Numbered from the stretch's first letter, positions 23,869-31,693 are shown. The stretch: DNA of 32,917 nucleotides from Actinoplanes utahensis (GCF_016862455.1 NZ_BOMZ01000123.1:1-32917); one strand, 5' to 3'. Notes: generated by a model not told the origin, from the letters alone. Numbers and translations are program-made.

Positions 23869-24075
23869 CCGCTGGTCTTTCCGGCCTCGGGGGTGGCGCT
23901 TGGTCGTCTGCCCATCCGCAGGTGATCCCGTGTCTGACCGGGCCTCGGGGGTGGGGCTTGGACGTCTGCCCATCCGCAGGGGATCCCGTGTCTGACCGGG
24001 CCTCGGGGGTGGGGCTTGGACGTCTGCCCATCCGCAGGGGATTCCGCGCCTCACCGGGCCTCGGGGTCGGGGCCG
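23822..24075. repeat. 58-bp tandem array across the 3' end of the preceding gene
   Basis: The word CCTCGG starts at 23826, 23885, 23943, 24001 and 24059, giving periods of 59, 58, 58 and 58 bp. The first unit is the last codons and stop of the gene ending at 23868; the next three are non-coding and nearly identical, containing CGTCTGCCCATCCGCAGG; the fifth is partial and enters the 3' end of the convergent SDR gene. The copies touch each other with no spacers. Confidence 0.85.
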
Positions 24076-24848
24076 TTCGCCGAGCGGCCGCCGTCGACCG
24101 GCAGGATCGCGCCGTTGACGAACGCGGCCGCGGGTGACAGCAGGAACGCCACGGCGTCGGCGACCTCCTCCGCCGTGCCGGGACGGCCGAGCGGATGCAG
24201 CGCGGCCATCTGCGTGTCGACCTCGGGATGCGCCGCCCGGTACTCCTCGAATCGGGCGGTGACGATCGAGCCGAGCGCCACCGCGTTCGCCCGGATCCGG
24301 TCGGGCCCGTGGTCGACGGCGATCGCCCTGGTCAGACCCTCGACGGCGGCTTTCGCAGTGGCGTAGGGGAGGGCGCCGCGGACCGGGCGTTGCGCCTGGT
24401 GCGAGGAGACGTTGACGATCGCGCCGGGGCGCCGGTGCCGGAGCAGGTGGTTCACGGCGGTGTGGCAGCCGGTCACCGCGAGCGCCAGGTTGGCGGTGAC
24501 CAGGTCGAGGACCTCGGTGGCGGTGGCCCGCTCCAGCCCGGCGTCACGGAAGATCGCCGCATTGTTGACCCAGCCGGCCAGTGGCCCGGCCGCTTCGGCC
24601 GTCTCGGCGGCGCGCCGCGCGACCGCCGGATCCGCGGCGTCGCCGCTGACCAGGGTGACACCTCCGCGCCGGGCGGCGATCGGCCGGCCCGGTCGCGGCC
24701 CGCCGGTCGCGGAGCCCACGTCGGCGAGGCGTTCGGCCAGGTCAAGGACCACGACGTGCCCCTCGGCGGACAGGCGCTCGGCGATGATCCGGCCGATCCC
24801 CTGGGCGCCCCCGGTGACGACGAACGATGGATGCACGATGGCGGACAT
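24051..24848 (-). CDS. SDR-family oxidoreductase
   Basis: A 265-aa short-chain dehydrogenase with the cofactor motif TGGAQGIG, NNAA, catalytic Ser (NVSSHQ) and Y-A-T-A-K, and the C-terminal substrate-side sequence LPVDGG typical of the FabG-like branch. Start ATG at 24848; the frame extends to 24947 but adds residues not part of the fold. No ribosome binding site is clear. An apparent insert with Arg/Pro/Gly-rich sequence (GSATGGPRPGRPIAARRGG) follows the second beta strand region and is not typical. Its 3' end meets the 58-bp repeat array. Confidence 0.9.
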   Translation of the reverse strand: MSAIVHPSFVVTGGAQGIGRIIAERLSAEGHVVVLDLAERLADVGSATGGPRPGRPIAARRGGVTLVSGDAADPAVARRAAETAEAAGPLAGWVNNAAIFRDAGLERATATEVLDLVTANLALAVTGCHTAVNHLLRHRRPGAIVNVSSHQAQRPVRGALPYATAKAAVEGLTRAIAVDHGPDRIRANAVALGSIVTARFEEYRAAHPEVDTQMAALHPLGRPGTAEEVADAVAFLLSPAAAFVNGAILPVDGGRSANGPDPEAR

Positions 24849-25519
24849 CGACCCATGATGCGGCCCGATGCCGATCACCGCAGTGATGACGGGTCCAGGG
24901 TCGGAGATCAACCCCCTGATCGTGACGGTACGAAGAGGCGAGTCCACTTCCTCCCGCCCAAGCGCCTCCGCAGTCCCACGGGGTCGGTCACCTGACCCGG
25001 GGGAACTCGGTTACGGCGGGCGATGCCCGAGAACAGTGGACGGATGCCGGTCCGGCTTCCCTCCTGCGGAGCGCCTCGCGGAGGAACGGGTGCCCGAGCC
25101 GGTTGCGCCGTGGTCGCCGTGAGGGCGGGCCAGATCGGCTTCCCTGGCACGGTGTCGTGGTAATTGCGGCCGGGTCGACTTCGCCCGGGCAGGGCGCTGC
25201 GTGATTGCGGGCTGGGTCGGCTCTTACCCGGACAGGGTGCTGTGGTGATTGCGAGCTGGGTCGGCTTTGCCCGGGCAGGGTGCCGGGGTGATTACGGGCT
25301 GGATCGGCTTGCCCCGGGCAGGGCGCGGCGGGGATCGCGGGCTGTCTTGTGTCGGGGCTGTCAGGGAGCGCCGAGGGCGCGGCTGGTGGTAGCGCGACCA
25401 CCGCATTCGGCCCGGTGGCCGCGTTGCGGTCCGGTGCCGGGACCGCCTCGCGTGGACTGGCACGGGACGTGGGGTCCGGCGGGGGCGGCCCACGGCGTAC
25501 CGAAGCACGGTTGTGATCG
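24849..25519. other. 670-bp non-coding region with 43-bp tandem array
   Basis: No gene is supported; the frames present have unusual composition. Between 25131 and about 25345 there are five imperfect copies of about 40-44 bp, marked by GGTCGGCTT-like words starting near 25135, 25175, 25217, 25261 and 25304, most holding GCCCGGGC or a variant and a GTGATTGCGGGCT-like end. The copies have indels, so no frame is kept. An inverted repeat GGTCA-CC-TGACC is at 24986-24997. The left part (24849-25130) holds nothing else I can name. Confidence 0.7.
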
Positions 25520-26140
25520 TCAGGGGTTGGGGTCTGCGGCGGTGGGGCCGGCCAGGCCGTGCAGGACGAAGGCGGTGAGGGAGTCGACGATCTCGTCGTC
25601 GGACAGGGCGGTGGCGCCGGAGGGCAGGACCGCGTAGGCCAGCATGGACAGCATGCCGCCGATGGCGGCGGCGATCAGGGTGGGGTCGCCGGGGAGGGTG
25701 TGACCGCGTTCGCGCAGCCAGTCGAGGTGTTCGCGGATGACGGCCGTGTCGCCGGTGAGGCTGCGCCAGGCGCGGTCGGATCCGGGGCCGCCGGACATCG
25801 TGGACTCGAACAGGGCGGTCACCACCGGCAGGTTGTCGCGCATCACCCGCCAGCTCGCGCCCAGGTGGTCGCGGAGCTCCTGCCGGTCGGTGAGGTCGTG
25901 CTCGCGGGGATGCGGGCCGGTCAGGTGGGCGCCGGCCTGGTCGTGCATCTCCCGCAACAGTTCGTGGAGCAGTTGCTCCTTGTCGCTGAAGTGGTCGTAG
26001 AAGACGCCGGTGGCTCGGCCGGCCGCCGAGGTGATGTCGGTGATCTTCGTGTTCAGGTAGCCGCGCTCGACGAACTGGGCGCGAGCCGCCGCCTTGAGCG
26101 CCTCACGTGTCTCCGCCGCCCGCTTCTGCCGTACGCCCAT
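25520..26140 (-). CDS. TetR-family regulator of the adjacent ABC exporter
   Basis: A 206-aa TetR repressor with a standard HTH (TREALKAAARAQFVERGYLNTKITDITSAAGRATGVFYDHFSDKEQLL) and a helical ligand domain. Start ATG at 26140 after GGGAGG with good spacing; the frame continues to 26203, but there it would run through the operator. It is divergent from an ABC/FtsX pair, with a perfect palindrome between them, so it most likely represses the exporter and itself. Confidence 0.92.
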   Translation of the reverse strand: MGVRQKRAAETREALKAAARAQFVERGYLNTKITDITSAAGRATGVFYDHFSDKEQLLHELLREMHDQAGAHLTGPHPREHDLTDRQELRDHLGASWRVMRDNLPVVTALFESTMSGGPGSDRAWRSLTGDTAVIREHLDWLRERGHTLPGDPTLIAAAIGGMLSMLAYAVLPSGATALSDDEIVDSLTAFVLHGLAGPTAADPNP

Positions 26141-26190
26141 CTCGTCCTCCCTTGACGTCCCTCGGTCGCACAGTCTATAACCGACTACAG

Positions 26191-26216
26191 ATTCGCCGAA
26201 CACTCATTCGGCGAAT
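26191..26216. promoter_or_regulatory. Palindromic operator between tetR and the ABC exporter
   Basis: ATTCGCCGAA (26191-26200) and TTCGGCGAAT (26207-26216) are exact inverted repeats with a 6-bp spacer; an overlapping CATTCG-G-CGAATG is at 26205-26217. The site lies between the TetR start and the GGAGGA ribosome binding site of the ABC gene. Confidence 0.75.
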
Positions 26217-26236
26217 GATGATTCGGAGGAATTGGC

Positions 26237-26986
26237 ATGAGCGCATTGCGGTTGACCGGGGTCCGGCGGGCCTATGGCAGTGGGGAGGCCGCGGTGACGG
26301 CGCTGGACGGGGTGTCCCTCGACCTCGCCACCGGGTCCTTCACCGCGGTCATGGGACCGTCCGGGTCCGGCAAGACCACCCTGCTGCACTGCGCGGCCGG
26401 GCTGGAGCGGCCGGACTCCGGACTGGTCGAGGTGAACGGCGAGCCGATGCCGGGCGGCAGCGAGACCCGGCTGACCAGGTTCCGGCGTGAGCGCATCGGA
26501 TTCGTCTTCCAGCAGTACAACCTGCTGCCGACGCTCACCGCCCTGCAGAACGCCACCTTGCCGCTCACCCTCGCCGGCAAGCGCGTCGACCGGGCCCGGG
26601 CGATCGCCCTGCTCGAGGAGGTGGGGCTCGGGGATCGGCTGCACCACCGGCCCGATCAGCTGTCCGGCGGGCAGCGCCAGCGGGTCGCCGTGGCGCGGGC
26701 GCTGGTCACCGCGCCGAGCGTGGTGTTCGCCGACGAGCCGACCGGCGCGCTCGACACCCGCAGCGCGCGGGACGTGCTCGCGCTGCTGCGCTCGGCGGTG
26801 GACAGGCACGGCCGGACCGTGGTGATGGTGACCCACGACCCGGTCGCGGCGAGCTACGCGGACTCGGTGATCTTCCTCGCCGACGGCCGGCTCGACCCGG
26901 CGGGCGAACTGCGGCGCCCCTCGGCCGACGCCATCGCCGCACGGCTCGCCCACCTGGGCGACCAGGCCGTCGGAACGGGGGTCTGA
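26237..26986 (+). CDS. ABC transporter ATP-binding protein (MacB/LolD type)
   Basis: A 249-aa ATPase with Walker A GPSGSGKT, Q-loop FVFQQYNLLP, signature LSGGQRQR, Walker B VVFADEPTGALD and H-loop VTHD, the complete set for the MacB/LolD/FtsE branch. Start ATG at 26237 follows GGAGGA. It pairs with the permease 2 bp downstream. Together with the divergent TetR, this suggests an antimicrobial-peptide or drug efflux/resistance exporter, though lipid or peptide handling is possible. Confidence 0.95.
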   Translation: MSALRLTGVRRAYGSGEAAVTALDGVSLDLATGSFTAVMGPSGSGKTTLLHCAAGLERPDSGLVEVNGEPMPGGSETRLTRFRRERIGFVFQQYNLLPTLTALQNATLPLTLAGKRVDRARAIALLEEVGLGDRLHHRPDQLSGGQRQRVAVARALVTAPSVVFADEPTGALDTRSARDVLALLRSAVDRHGRTVVMVTHDPVAASYADSVIFLADGRLDPAGELRRPSADAIAARLAHLGDQAVGTGV

Positions 26987-26988
26987 CC

Positions 26989-28308
26989 ATGTTCGCTCTC
27001 GCCGTCCGGTCGGTCCGGCAGCGTCCCGGGCGCCTCGCCGCCACCCTGCTCGCCGCGTTCTTCGGCGCCGCCGTCGTGATCCTGTTCAACTCCCTGCACG
27101 ACACCGCGCAGCAACCCGGCATCGACCCGGGCAGCGCCGAGTCGCTCACCCTGACCGCCGGCGTGGTGGGCGGCTACGGAACCCTGCTGGTCCTGCTCGG
27201 CGTCGCGTCCACGCTGACGCTCACCGTGCGGCAGCGCTCCGAGGAGATGGATCTGCTGCGCCGCACCGGCGCCACCCCGGGCCAGATCATCCGGATGGTG
27301 ATCGGCGAGGCGCTGCTGGTCGCGACGGCCGGAGCCCTCCTCGCCGTCGGTCCCGCGGTGCTCGGCGGGCGGGCGCTGGTCGCCCGGCTCCACGAGACCG
27401 GCCAGGTCGCCGCCGGTGTCGATCACGTCCTCGGGCCGATCGGGCTCGGCGCGGGCTTCGGCGTCACGCTTTCGGCGGCGGCGGGGGCGGCCTGGCTGGC
27501 GGTCCGCCGGGTGACCCGCGGCCGTCCCGGCCGCCACCGGCTGCGGACGGTGGCCGGCGCGCTCGCCGTCACCGCCGGAGCGGGTGGTGTCGGAGCCACC
27601 TTCGCCATGGATCCCACCGAGCCGGCGCTGATGGCCGCCCCCGCCTTCGGATCGATCCTGATCTCCGCCGGGCTGGCCGCGTTCTCGCCGGCCCTGGTGC
27701 GAGCGCTGATCCCGGCCCTCGGCGGCCCGTTACGGCTGCTGTTCGGCGCCGGCGGGCACCTGGCCGTGCTCAACCTGCGCCGCCGCGCCACCGAGCTGGC
27801 CGGGGTGCTGATGCCGCTGATCCTGTTCGTCGGCATGGCCACCGTGACACTGTGCCTGCAGGCGGTGGAGAGCGACGCGATCGCCGGGTCCGGCCTGACC
27901 CGCTCGGTCGAGGACCGGAACCTGGAGACGCTCAACCTGGTGGTCGTCGGCATCGTCACGGTGTTCTGCTGCCTGCTGCTGATCAACAGTCTCGCCTCGG
28001 CCACCGCCTTCCGCCGCCGGGAGTTCGGGCAGCAGCGGCTGGCCGGCGCCACCCGGAGCCAGGTGCTGCGGATGGTCGGCGCCGAGGCGCTGGTGCTGGT
28101 CCTCACCGGGGTCCTGGCCGGCACCCCCGCCGCGCTCGCCGGCGTCCTCTCCTTCACCGCGGTCCGCACCGACCGGATCTGGCCCGGCCAGGCCCTGCCG
28201 ACCTGGCTGGGCATCGTCGCCGTCGCGGCGCTGGCGGCCGGACTGGCCGGCCTGGTCACCGCCGTCCGGACGGTACGAGTCCCGGCGACCGTCGCGGTCT
28301 CGGCCTGA
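26989..28308 (+). CDS. FtsX-like ABC transporter permease
   Basis: A 439-aa permease with FtsX-type membrane domains in duplicate; about eight hydrophobic segments are visible, and the cytoplasmic motifs TVRQRSEEMDLLRRTGATPGQI and FRRREFGQQRLAGATRSQVL are the coupling segments repeated in each half. It lacks the large extracellular domain of MacB, so it is the shorter actinobacterial type. Start ATG at 26989, 2 bp after the ATPase stop. It acts with the ATPase as a transporter under TetR control. Confidence 0.92.
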   Translation: MFALAVRSVRQRPGRLAATLLAAFFGAAVVILFNSLHDTAQQPGIDPGSAESLTLTAGVVGGYGTLLVLLGVASTLTLTVRQRSEEMDLLRRTGATPGQIIRMVIGEALLVATAGALLAVGPAVLGGRALVARLHETGQVAAGVDHVLGPIGLGAGFGVTLSAAAGAAWLAVRRVTRGRPGRHRLRTVAGALAVTAGAGGVGATFAMDPTEPALMAAPAFGSILISAGLAAFSPALVRALIPALGGPLRLLFGAGGHLAVLNLRRRATELAGVLMPLILFVGMATVTLCLQAVESDAIAGSGLTRSVEDRNLETLNLVVVGIVTVFCCLLLINSLASATAFRRREFGQQRLAGATRSQVLRMVGAEALVLVLTGVLAGTPAALAGVLSFTAVRTDRIWPGQALPTWLGIVAVAALAAGLAGLVTAVRTVRVPATVAVSA

Positions 28309-28335
28309 GTTCGTCACGGTCGTTACCCTGTCGCG

Positions 28336-28701
28336 ATGAGATCCCGGACCGTCCTCTGGAGTGTGTCGATCGTGGCGGGGCTGGCGGCGTGCTGCTGGGG
28401 CGGCCGGTTCCTCGGGACGGCGACGCTCGGAGCCGAGCTGAGCATGCCGCCGCGATGGCGGATCCCGGAGGTGCCGGCCGGTGCGACGGTGGTCGAGGAC
28501 ACCCGGTCGTGCGGGTCCGGCGGCTGCGGATGGAGCCTGACCCTGCAGCCGGCGGCGGGACAGACGGCCGAGGAGCTGGCGCGGGAGATGGGCGTGGCGG
28601 AGTGGCGGAACGAGCCGCCGACACTGACCGACCCCGCGTTCGTCAGCGTGGGATCGCACATCCGGGCCGGGCAGGTCGTCGTCTACGTCGGCTATCGGTG
28701 A
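28336..28701 (+). CDS. Small exported protein, possible lipoprotein
   Basis: A 121-aa protein with a signal-like start (RSRTVLWSVSIVAGLAAC) whose LAAC fits a lipobox, so Cys19 could be lipid-anchored. The rest has one Cys pair (SCGSGGCGW) and an alternating hydrophobic pattern ending QVVVYVGY, suggesting a small beta-rich domain. TACCCT lies 6 nt before the ATG at 28336, so the mRNA is probably leaderless. It is 27 bp after the permease gene but seems to have its own promoter. Function unknown. Confidence 0.7.
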   Translation: MRSRTVLWSVSIVAGLAACCWGGRFLGTATLGAELSMPPRWRIPEVPAGATVVEDTRSCGSGGCGWSLTLQPAAGQTAEELAREMGVAEWRNEPPTLTDPAFVSVGSHIRAGQVVVYVGYR

Positions 28702-28713
28702 CGCGGGCTATAT

Positions 28714-28730
28714 CCTATTGAGTCCATAGG
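28714..28730. promoter_or_regulatory. Inverted repeat in AT-rich promoter region of the LLM gene
   Basis: CCTAT-N7-ATAGG, with an overlapping CTATT/AATAG pair, in an AT-rich spot before the ATG at 28747; a TATCCT box is at 28711-28716. It may be a regulator site. Confidence 0.4.
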
Positions 28731-28746
28731 TAATAGAGTCGATCCC

Positions 28747-29757
28747 ATGGGCAGCCTGCGATCCCTCGCGTTCCTCACCCCCGGCAACTTCCCGGACGAC
28801 GACCCGTTCAGCGGGCTCGACGCGACCCTCGACCTGTTCGTCTACGGGGAGGGCCTCGGCTTCGACGGCGCCTGGATCCGGCAGCGGCACCTGGAACACG
28901 GTGTCGGCTCGGCGGCGGTCCTCCTGGCCGCCGCAAGCCAGCGGACCAGCCGGATCCACCTCGGCGCGGCGGTCATCCCGATCGGGTACGAGAGCCCGTT
29001 CCGGCTCGCCGAAGACCTCTCGCTGGCCGACGTGCTGTCCCGGGGGCGCCTGCAGATCGGTTTCAGCGCGGGCCCGCCGCCGCACGCCGACCTCCTCGGC
29101 GATCTGGTCTTCGACGGCGACTGGCGGAACTTCGACCTGGGGTACGGCCGGATCGAGCGGCTCCTCGCCAACCTGCGCGGCGAATACCTCGGCGGCCCGG
29201 ACACGGTGATCCACTCGCCCGGCAACACGCAGCGGCCCCGGCTCCAGCCGTACAGTCCGGGTCTCGAAGGGCGGATCTGGTACGGCGGTGGCAGCTCCCG
29301 CTCGGTCCGCTGGGCCGGCGCCAACGGGCTGGGCCTGCTGACCGGCAACATCGTGTCGGGGGAGCGCAGCGACGACTTCGTGACCGCGCAGTCGCAGCTC
29401 ATCGCGGAGTTCTCGGCGTTCGAGCAGGCCGGCCCGATCGCGGTCGGCCGGGTGATCGTGCCGCTGGACGGCGCCGACCGCCGCACCCGCAAGCGCTACC
29501 AGGAGTACGCGCGGAGCCGGCACGACCGCACCCGGAAACCGCACGGCGAGCGGCGTACCCTCTTCGCTCCCGACATGGTCGGCACGGCCACCGAGATCGT
29601 CGAACGGCTGCACGCCGACCCGGTCGTGGCCACCGCGACCGCGCTGCGCTTGGAACTGCCGTACGAGTTCGACCGCGAGGACTACGAACAGATCCTCGCC
29701 GACACCGCCACCCTGATCGCCCCGCACCTCGGCTGGCCGGGAGCCGCTACCCGCTGA
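28747..29757 (+). CDS. LLM-class flavin-dependent oxidoreductase
   Basis: A 336-aa luciferase-like monooxygenase. It begins with a standard TIM-barrel strand (RSLAFLTPGNF), followed by GFDGAWIRQRHLEHG, the typical conserved segment, TSRIHLGAAVIPIGYESPFRLAEDL and SRGRLQIGFSAG, so the fold looks complete. The family uses FMN or F420; no feature here decides between them. Start ATG at 28747. Its last 11 bp overlap the convergent membrane gene. The substrate is unknown. Confidence 0.9.
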   Translation: MGSLRSLAFLTPGNFPDDDPFSGLDATLDLFVYGEGLGFDGAWIRQRHLEHGVGSAAVLLAAASQRTSRIHLGAAVIPIGYESPFRLAEDLSLADVLSRGRLQIGFSAGPPPHADLLGDLVFDGDWRNFDLGYGRIERLLANLRGEYLGGPDTVIHSPGNTQRPRLQPYSPGLEGRIWYGGGSSRSVRWAGANGLGLLTGNIVSGERSDDFVTAQSQLIAEFSAFEQAGPIAVGRVIVPLDGADRRTRKRYQEYARSRHDRTRKPHGERRTLFAPDMVGTATEIVERLHADPVVATATALRLELPYEFDREDYEQILADTATLIAPHLGWPGAATR

Positions 29758-30307
29758 GCCGGCCGGCCGGGGCGGAACTCACCGCGCGCCAGGTCTCCAC
29801 CGCGGCCCGGACTCGCCCCACCCGGAACGGGAGCAGGAACCCCAGCCAGAGCCAGGCCGGATCGTCCGGGACAGCGCGATGCCCGACGAGGCGGGACGCC
29901 GGCGGCAGACCGGTGCGCCCGGCGGAGCGGGCCGGCCGGACGACCACGACCGTCCGGAGACCCGCCCGGACGGCCTGGAGATCCCCGATCTCCGGCCAGG
30001 TCAGCAGCCGGCCGGCCGAAACCGGATCGGTGAGCTGGACACCGTGCGGGCACAGGATGCCGGCCAGGAACGGCCCGGCGGGCAGGTCACGAATCTTCCG
30101 GCGGAACCACGCCACGGTGGCGACCACGATCGCCGCCTCGACGAGCAGGGTGACGGTGAGGGCGACGGCTCCACCCATGAGGTGGAACAGCTGGGGGAAC
30201 CCGGCGAAGGGAGGCAGGGCCAACACCACGGCGAGGACGAACCCCCACCACGGGGGCAACGGGCCCTGCGGATCGCGGAGCGGGATGCCGTCGGAGCACT
30301 CGTGCAT
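29747..30307 (-). CDS. Hypothetical membrane protein
   Basis: A 186-aa protein with two hydrophobic segments near the N-terminus (WWGFVLAVVLALPPFAGF, GGAVALTVTLLVEAAIVVATVAWF), then a soluble part of about 100 residues with an alpha/beta pattern. The ATG at 30307 follows GAGGGG with good spacing. The 3' end overlaps the LLM gene by 11 bp. I do not recognise the family. It could be a small membrane-anchored accessory protein, but nothing in the neighbours indicates a role. Confidence 0.68.
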   Translation of the reverse strand: MHECSDGIPLRDPQGPLPPWWGFVLAVVLALPPFAGFPQLFHLMGGAVALTVTLLVEAAIVVATVAWFRRKIRDLPAGPFLAGILCPHGVQLTDPVSAGRLLTWPEIGDLQAVRAGLRTVVVVRPARSAGRTGLPPASRLVGHRAVPDDPAWLWLGFLLPFRVGRVRAAVETWRAVSSAPAGRLSG

Positions 30308-30427
30308 CGGGGTCCCCTCGGTGACGGCCGGACAGCAGCGGGATGGACGCTAACCGATGACGGCCGGCTCCCGCAGACCCCTCGGCGACTTCTTGACGCG
30401 TACGGCGCAGCACGTTACGAAAGCACA

Positions 30428-30476
30428 AGCTCGAGGAACCACCGAACACCGAGCTTGATCATCGGCCGGCCGATGC
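30428..30476. promoter_or_regulatory. Inverted repeats upstream of the small repeat-protein gene
   Basis: AAGCTCG (30428-30434) and CGAGCTT (30451-30457) form an inverted repeat; the perfect 16-bp palindrome CATCGGCC-GGCCGATG follows at 30461-30476. Both lie 50-100 bp before the ATG at 30529, a place suited to operators. Confidence 0.5.
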
Positions 30477-30528
30477 TCGGAGGCTCGGCAGCGGAAGGAC
30501 GACGACTCGACGGACAGGGGCGGCCACG

Positions 30529-30804
30529 ATGACCGACAACCATCTGACGGAGCTGCGGGCCCGGGCGGCGCAGGGCGACGGTGACGCCATCGGCGAGCTG
30601 GTCGAGCTGGCGGGTGAACGCGGCGACATGGACGAGCTGCGCCGTCTCGTTGACGAGGGCAGCGCCGACGCGGCTGCACAGCTCGTGGAGCTGGCCGGTG
30701 AACGGGGCGACATGGACGAGCTGAGGCGTCTGGCCGCGAACGGCAACCACGATGCGGCCGACGTCCTGCTCGAGCTCTCCGAGGAAGACGACAAGGACTA
30801 CTGA
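30529..30804 (+). CDS. Small acidic helical-repeat protein
   Basis: A 91-aa protein built of repeated units: (A/V)ELAGERGDMDELRRLV and the same string again 34 residues later, each followed by a short helix (GSADAAAQL, GNHDAADVL). The pattern of two helices with GD/GN turns is like TPR/Sel1 or ankyrin-type solenoids, here only two and a half units. The ATG at 30529 follows a G-rich stretch that may act as the ribosome binding site. It ends acidic (EEDDKDY). A protein-interaction role is likely, the partner unknown. Confidence 0.75.
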   Translation: MTDNHLTELRARAAQGDGDAIGELVELAGERGDMDELRRLVDEGSADAAAQLVELAGERGDMDELRRLAANGNHDAADVLLELSEEDDKDY

Positions 30805-30859
30805 CGAGCTGTCCGCCGACGGACGGAAGCCGTCGTGCCCGAGCCCGGCATGCGAAAGA

Positions 30860-30902
30860 CGAGGATCGACGGGGCGTCAGCCGACACCCCCGTCGATCCT
30901 CG
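30860..30902. terminator. Perfect 15-bp bidirectional hairpin
   Basis: CGAGGATCGACGGGG (30860-30874) pairs perfectly with CCCCGTCGATCCTCG (30888-30902) over a 13-base loop. It lies between the small repeat protein and the convergent LLM gene. Confidence 0.85.
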
Positions 30903-30913
30903 CCATCGGGGTC

Positions 30914-31693
30914 CTACGCGTTGAGCTTGTCGCGCCAGGTGAGGAACTCGCGGAGTTCGGTGAGGTCGGGGGTGGGGCCGCCGGTGTGGATGGTGAAGAG
31001 GCGGGCGCCGAGCTCGTACATCCTGTCGCGGTTCTCGGTGTTGCCCATGACGGAGATCTCGATCTCGGAGGGGTCGCGGCCGACGTCGTTGCAGTGGCCG
31101 CGGAGGATGCCGAGTTTACGTTCGAGGGTCTCCGGGTCGGAGAAGCTGTGCCAGATGTCGGCGTGCTTGGCCGTCAGGCGCAGGGTCTTCTTCTCGCCTC
31201 CGCCGCCGATCAGGACGGGGATGTCGCGGGTCGGCTTCGGGTTCAGCTTCTCCCAGCGCGACTCGATGCGGGGGAGCGCGGTCGCGAGGTCGTCGAGGCG
31301 GCCGCCGGCGGTGCCGAACTCGTAGCCGTACTCGGTGTAGTCGCGTTCGAACCAGCCGGAGCCGATGCCGAGGATCAGGCGGCCTTCGGAGATGTGGTCG
31401 ACGGTGCGGGCCATGTCGGCGAGCAGGTCGGGGTTGCGGTAGCTGTTGCAGGCCACCAGTGCGCCGATCTCCACCCGGGAGGTGGACTCGGCCCAGGCGG
31501 CGAGCATGGTCAAGCACTCGAAGTGCAGGCCGTCCGGCTCACCGGAAAGCGGATAGAAGTGGTCCCAGTTTGTTCTGTTACCACATCCAGTCACACGACA
31601 AGTCCCCGTGGGCCGGGGCCTCGGGATAGATCTTAGCGGTGATGCGAGGTTGAACTGGCGCCAGTCGATGCCCGTGTCGAGCGAGAGTTGCAT
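30914..31693 (-). CDS. LLM-class F420-type oxidoreductase with atypical N-terminus
   Basis: A 259-aa luciferase-like oxidoreductase. From residue about 42 on it is a strong match to the actinobacterial F420-dependent type: NWDHFYPLSGEPDG, RVEIGALVACNSYRNPDLLADMARTVDHISEGR, LGIGSGWFERDYTEYG and LIGGGGEKKTLRL. The first 41 residues (including PRPRPTGTCRVTGCGNRT) do not look like the normal first beta strand and helix of the barrel (usually about 40 residues ending ...ADELGxxxxWNWDH). The ATG at 31693 is weakly supported. The gene may be 5'-replaced by a rearrangement, which would make it a pseudogene; otherwise the N-terminus is highly diverged. Its end faces a strong hairpin. Confidence 0.8.
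   Translation of the reverse strand: MQLSLDTGIDWRQFNLASPLRSIPRPRPTGTCRVTGCGNRTNWDHFYPLSGEPDGLHFECLTMLAAWAESTSRVEIGALVACNSYRNPDLLADMARTVDHISEGRLILGIGSGWFERDYTEYGYEFGTAGGRLDDLATALPRIESRWEKLNPKPTRDIPVLIGGGGEKKTLRLTAKHADIWHSFSDPETLERKLGILRGHCNDVGRDPSEIEISVMGNTENRDRMYELGARLFTIHTGGPTPDLTELREFLTWRDKLNA

Noticed and set aside
23822..24075. CRISPR array
   Set aside because: The 58-bp units touch each other with no unique spacers, and there are no cas genes.
25131..25345. CRISPR array or coding repeat protein in the 43-bp array
   Set aside because: No spacers; unit length varies between 40 and 44 bp, which breaks any reading frame.
24988..25401. 137-codon Pro/Ala-rich frame over the 43-bp array
   Set aside because: The sequence is only repeat-derived, without conserved frame among the copies.
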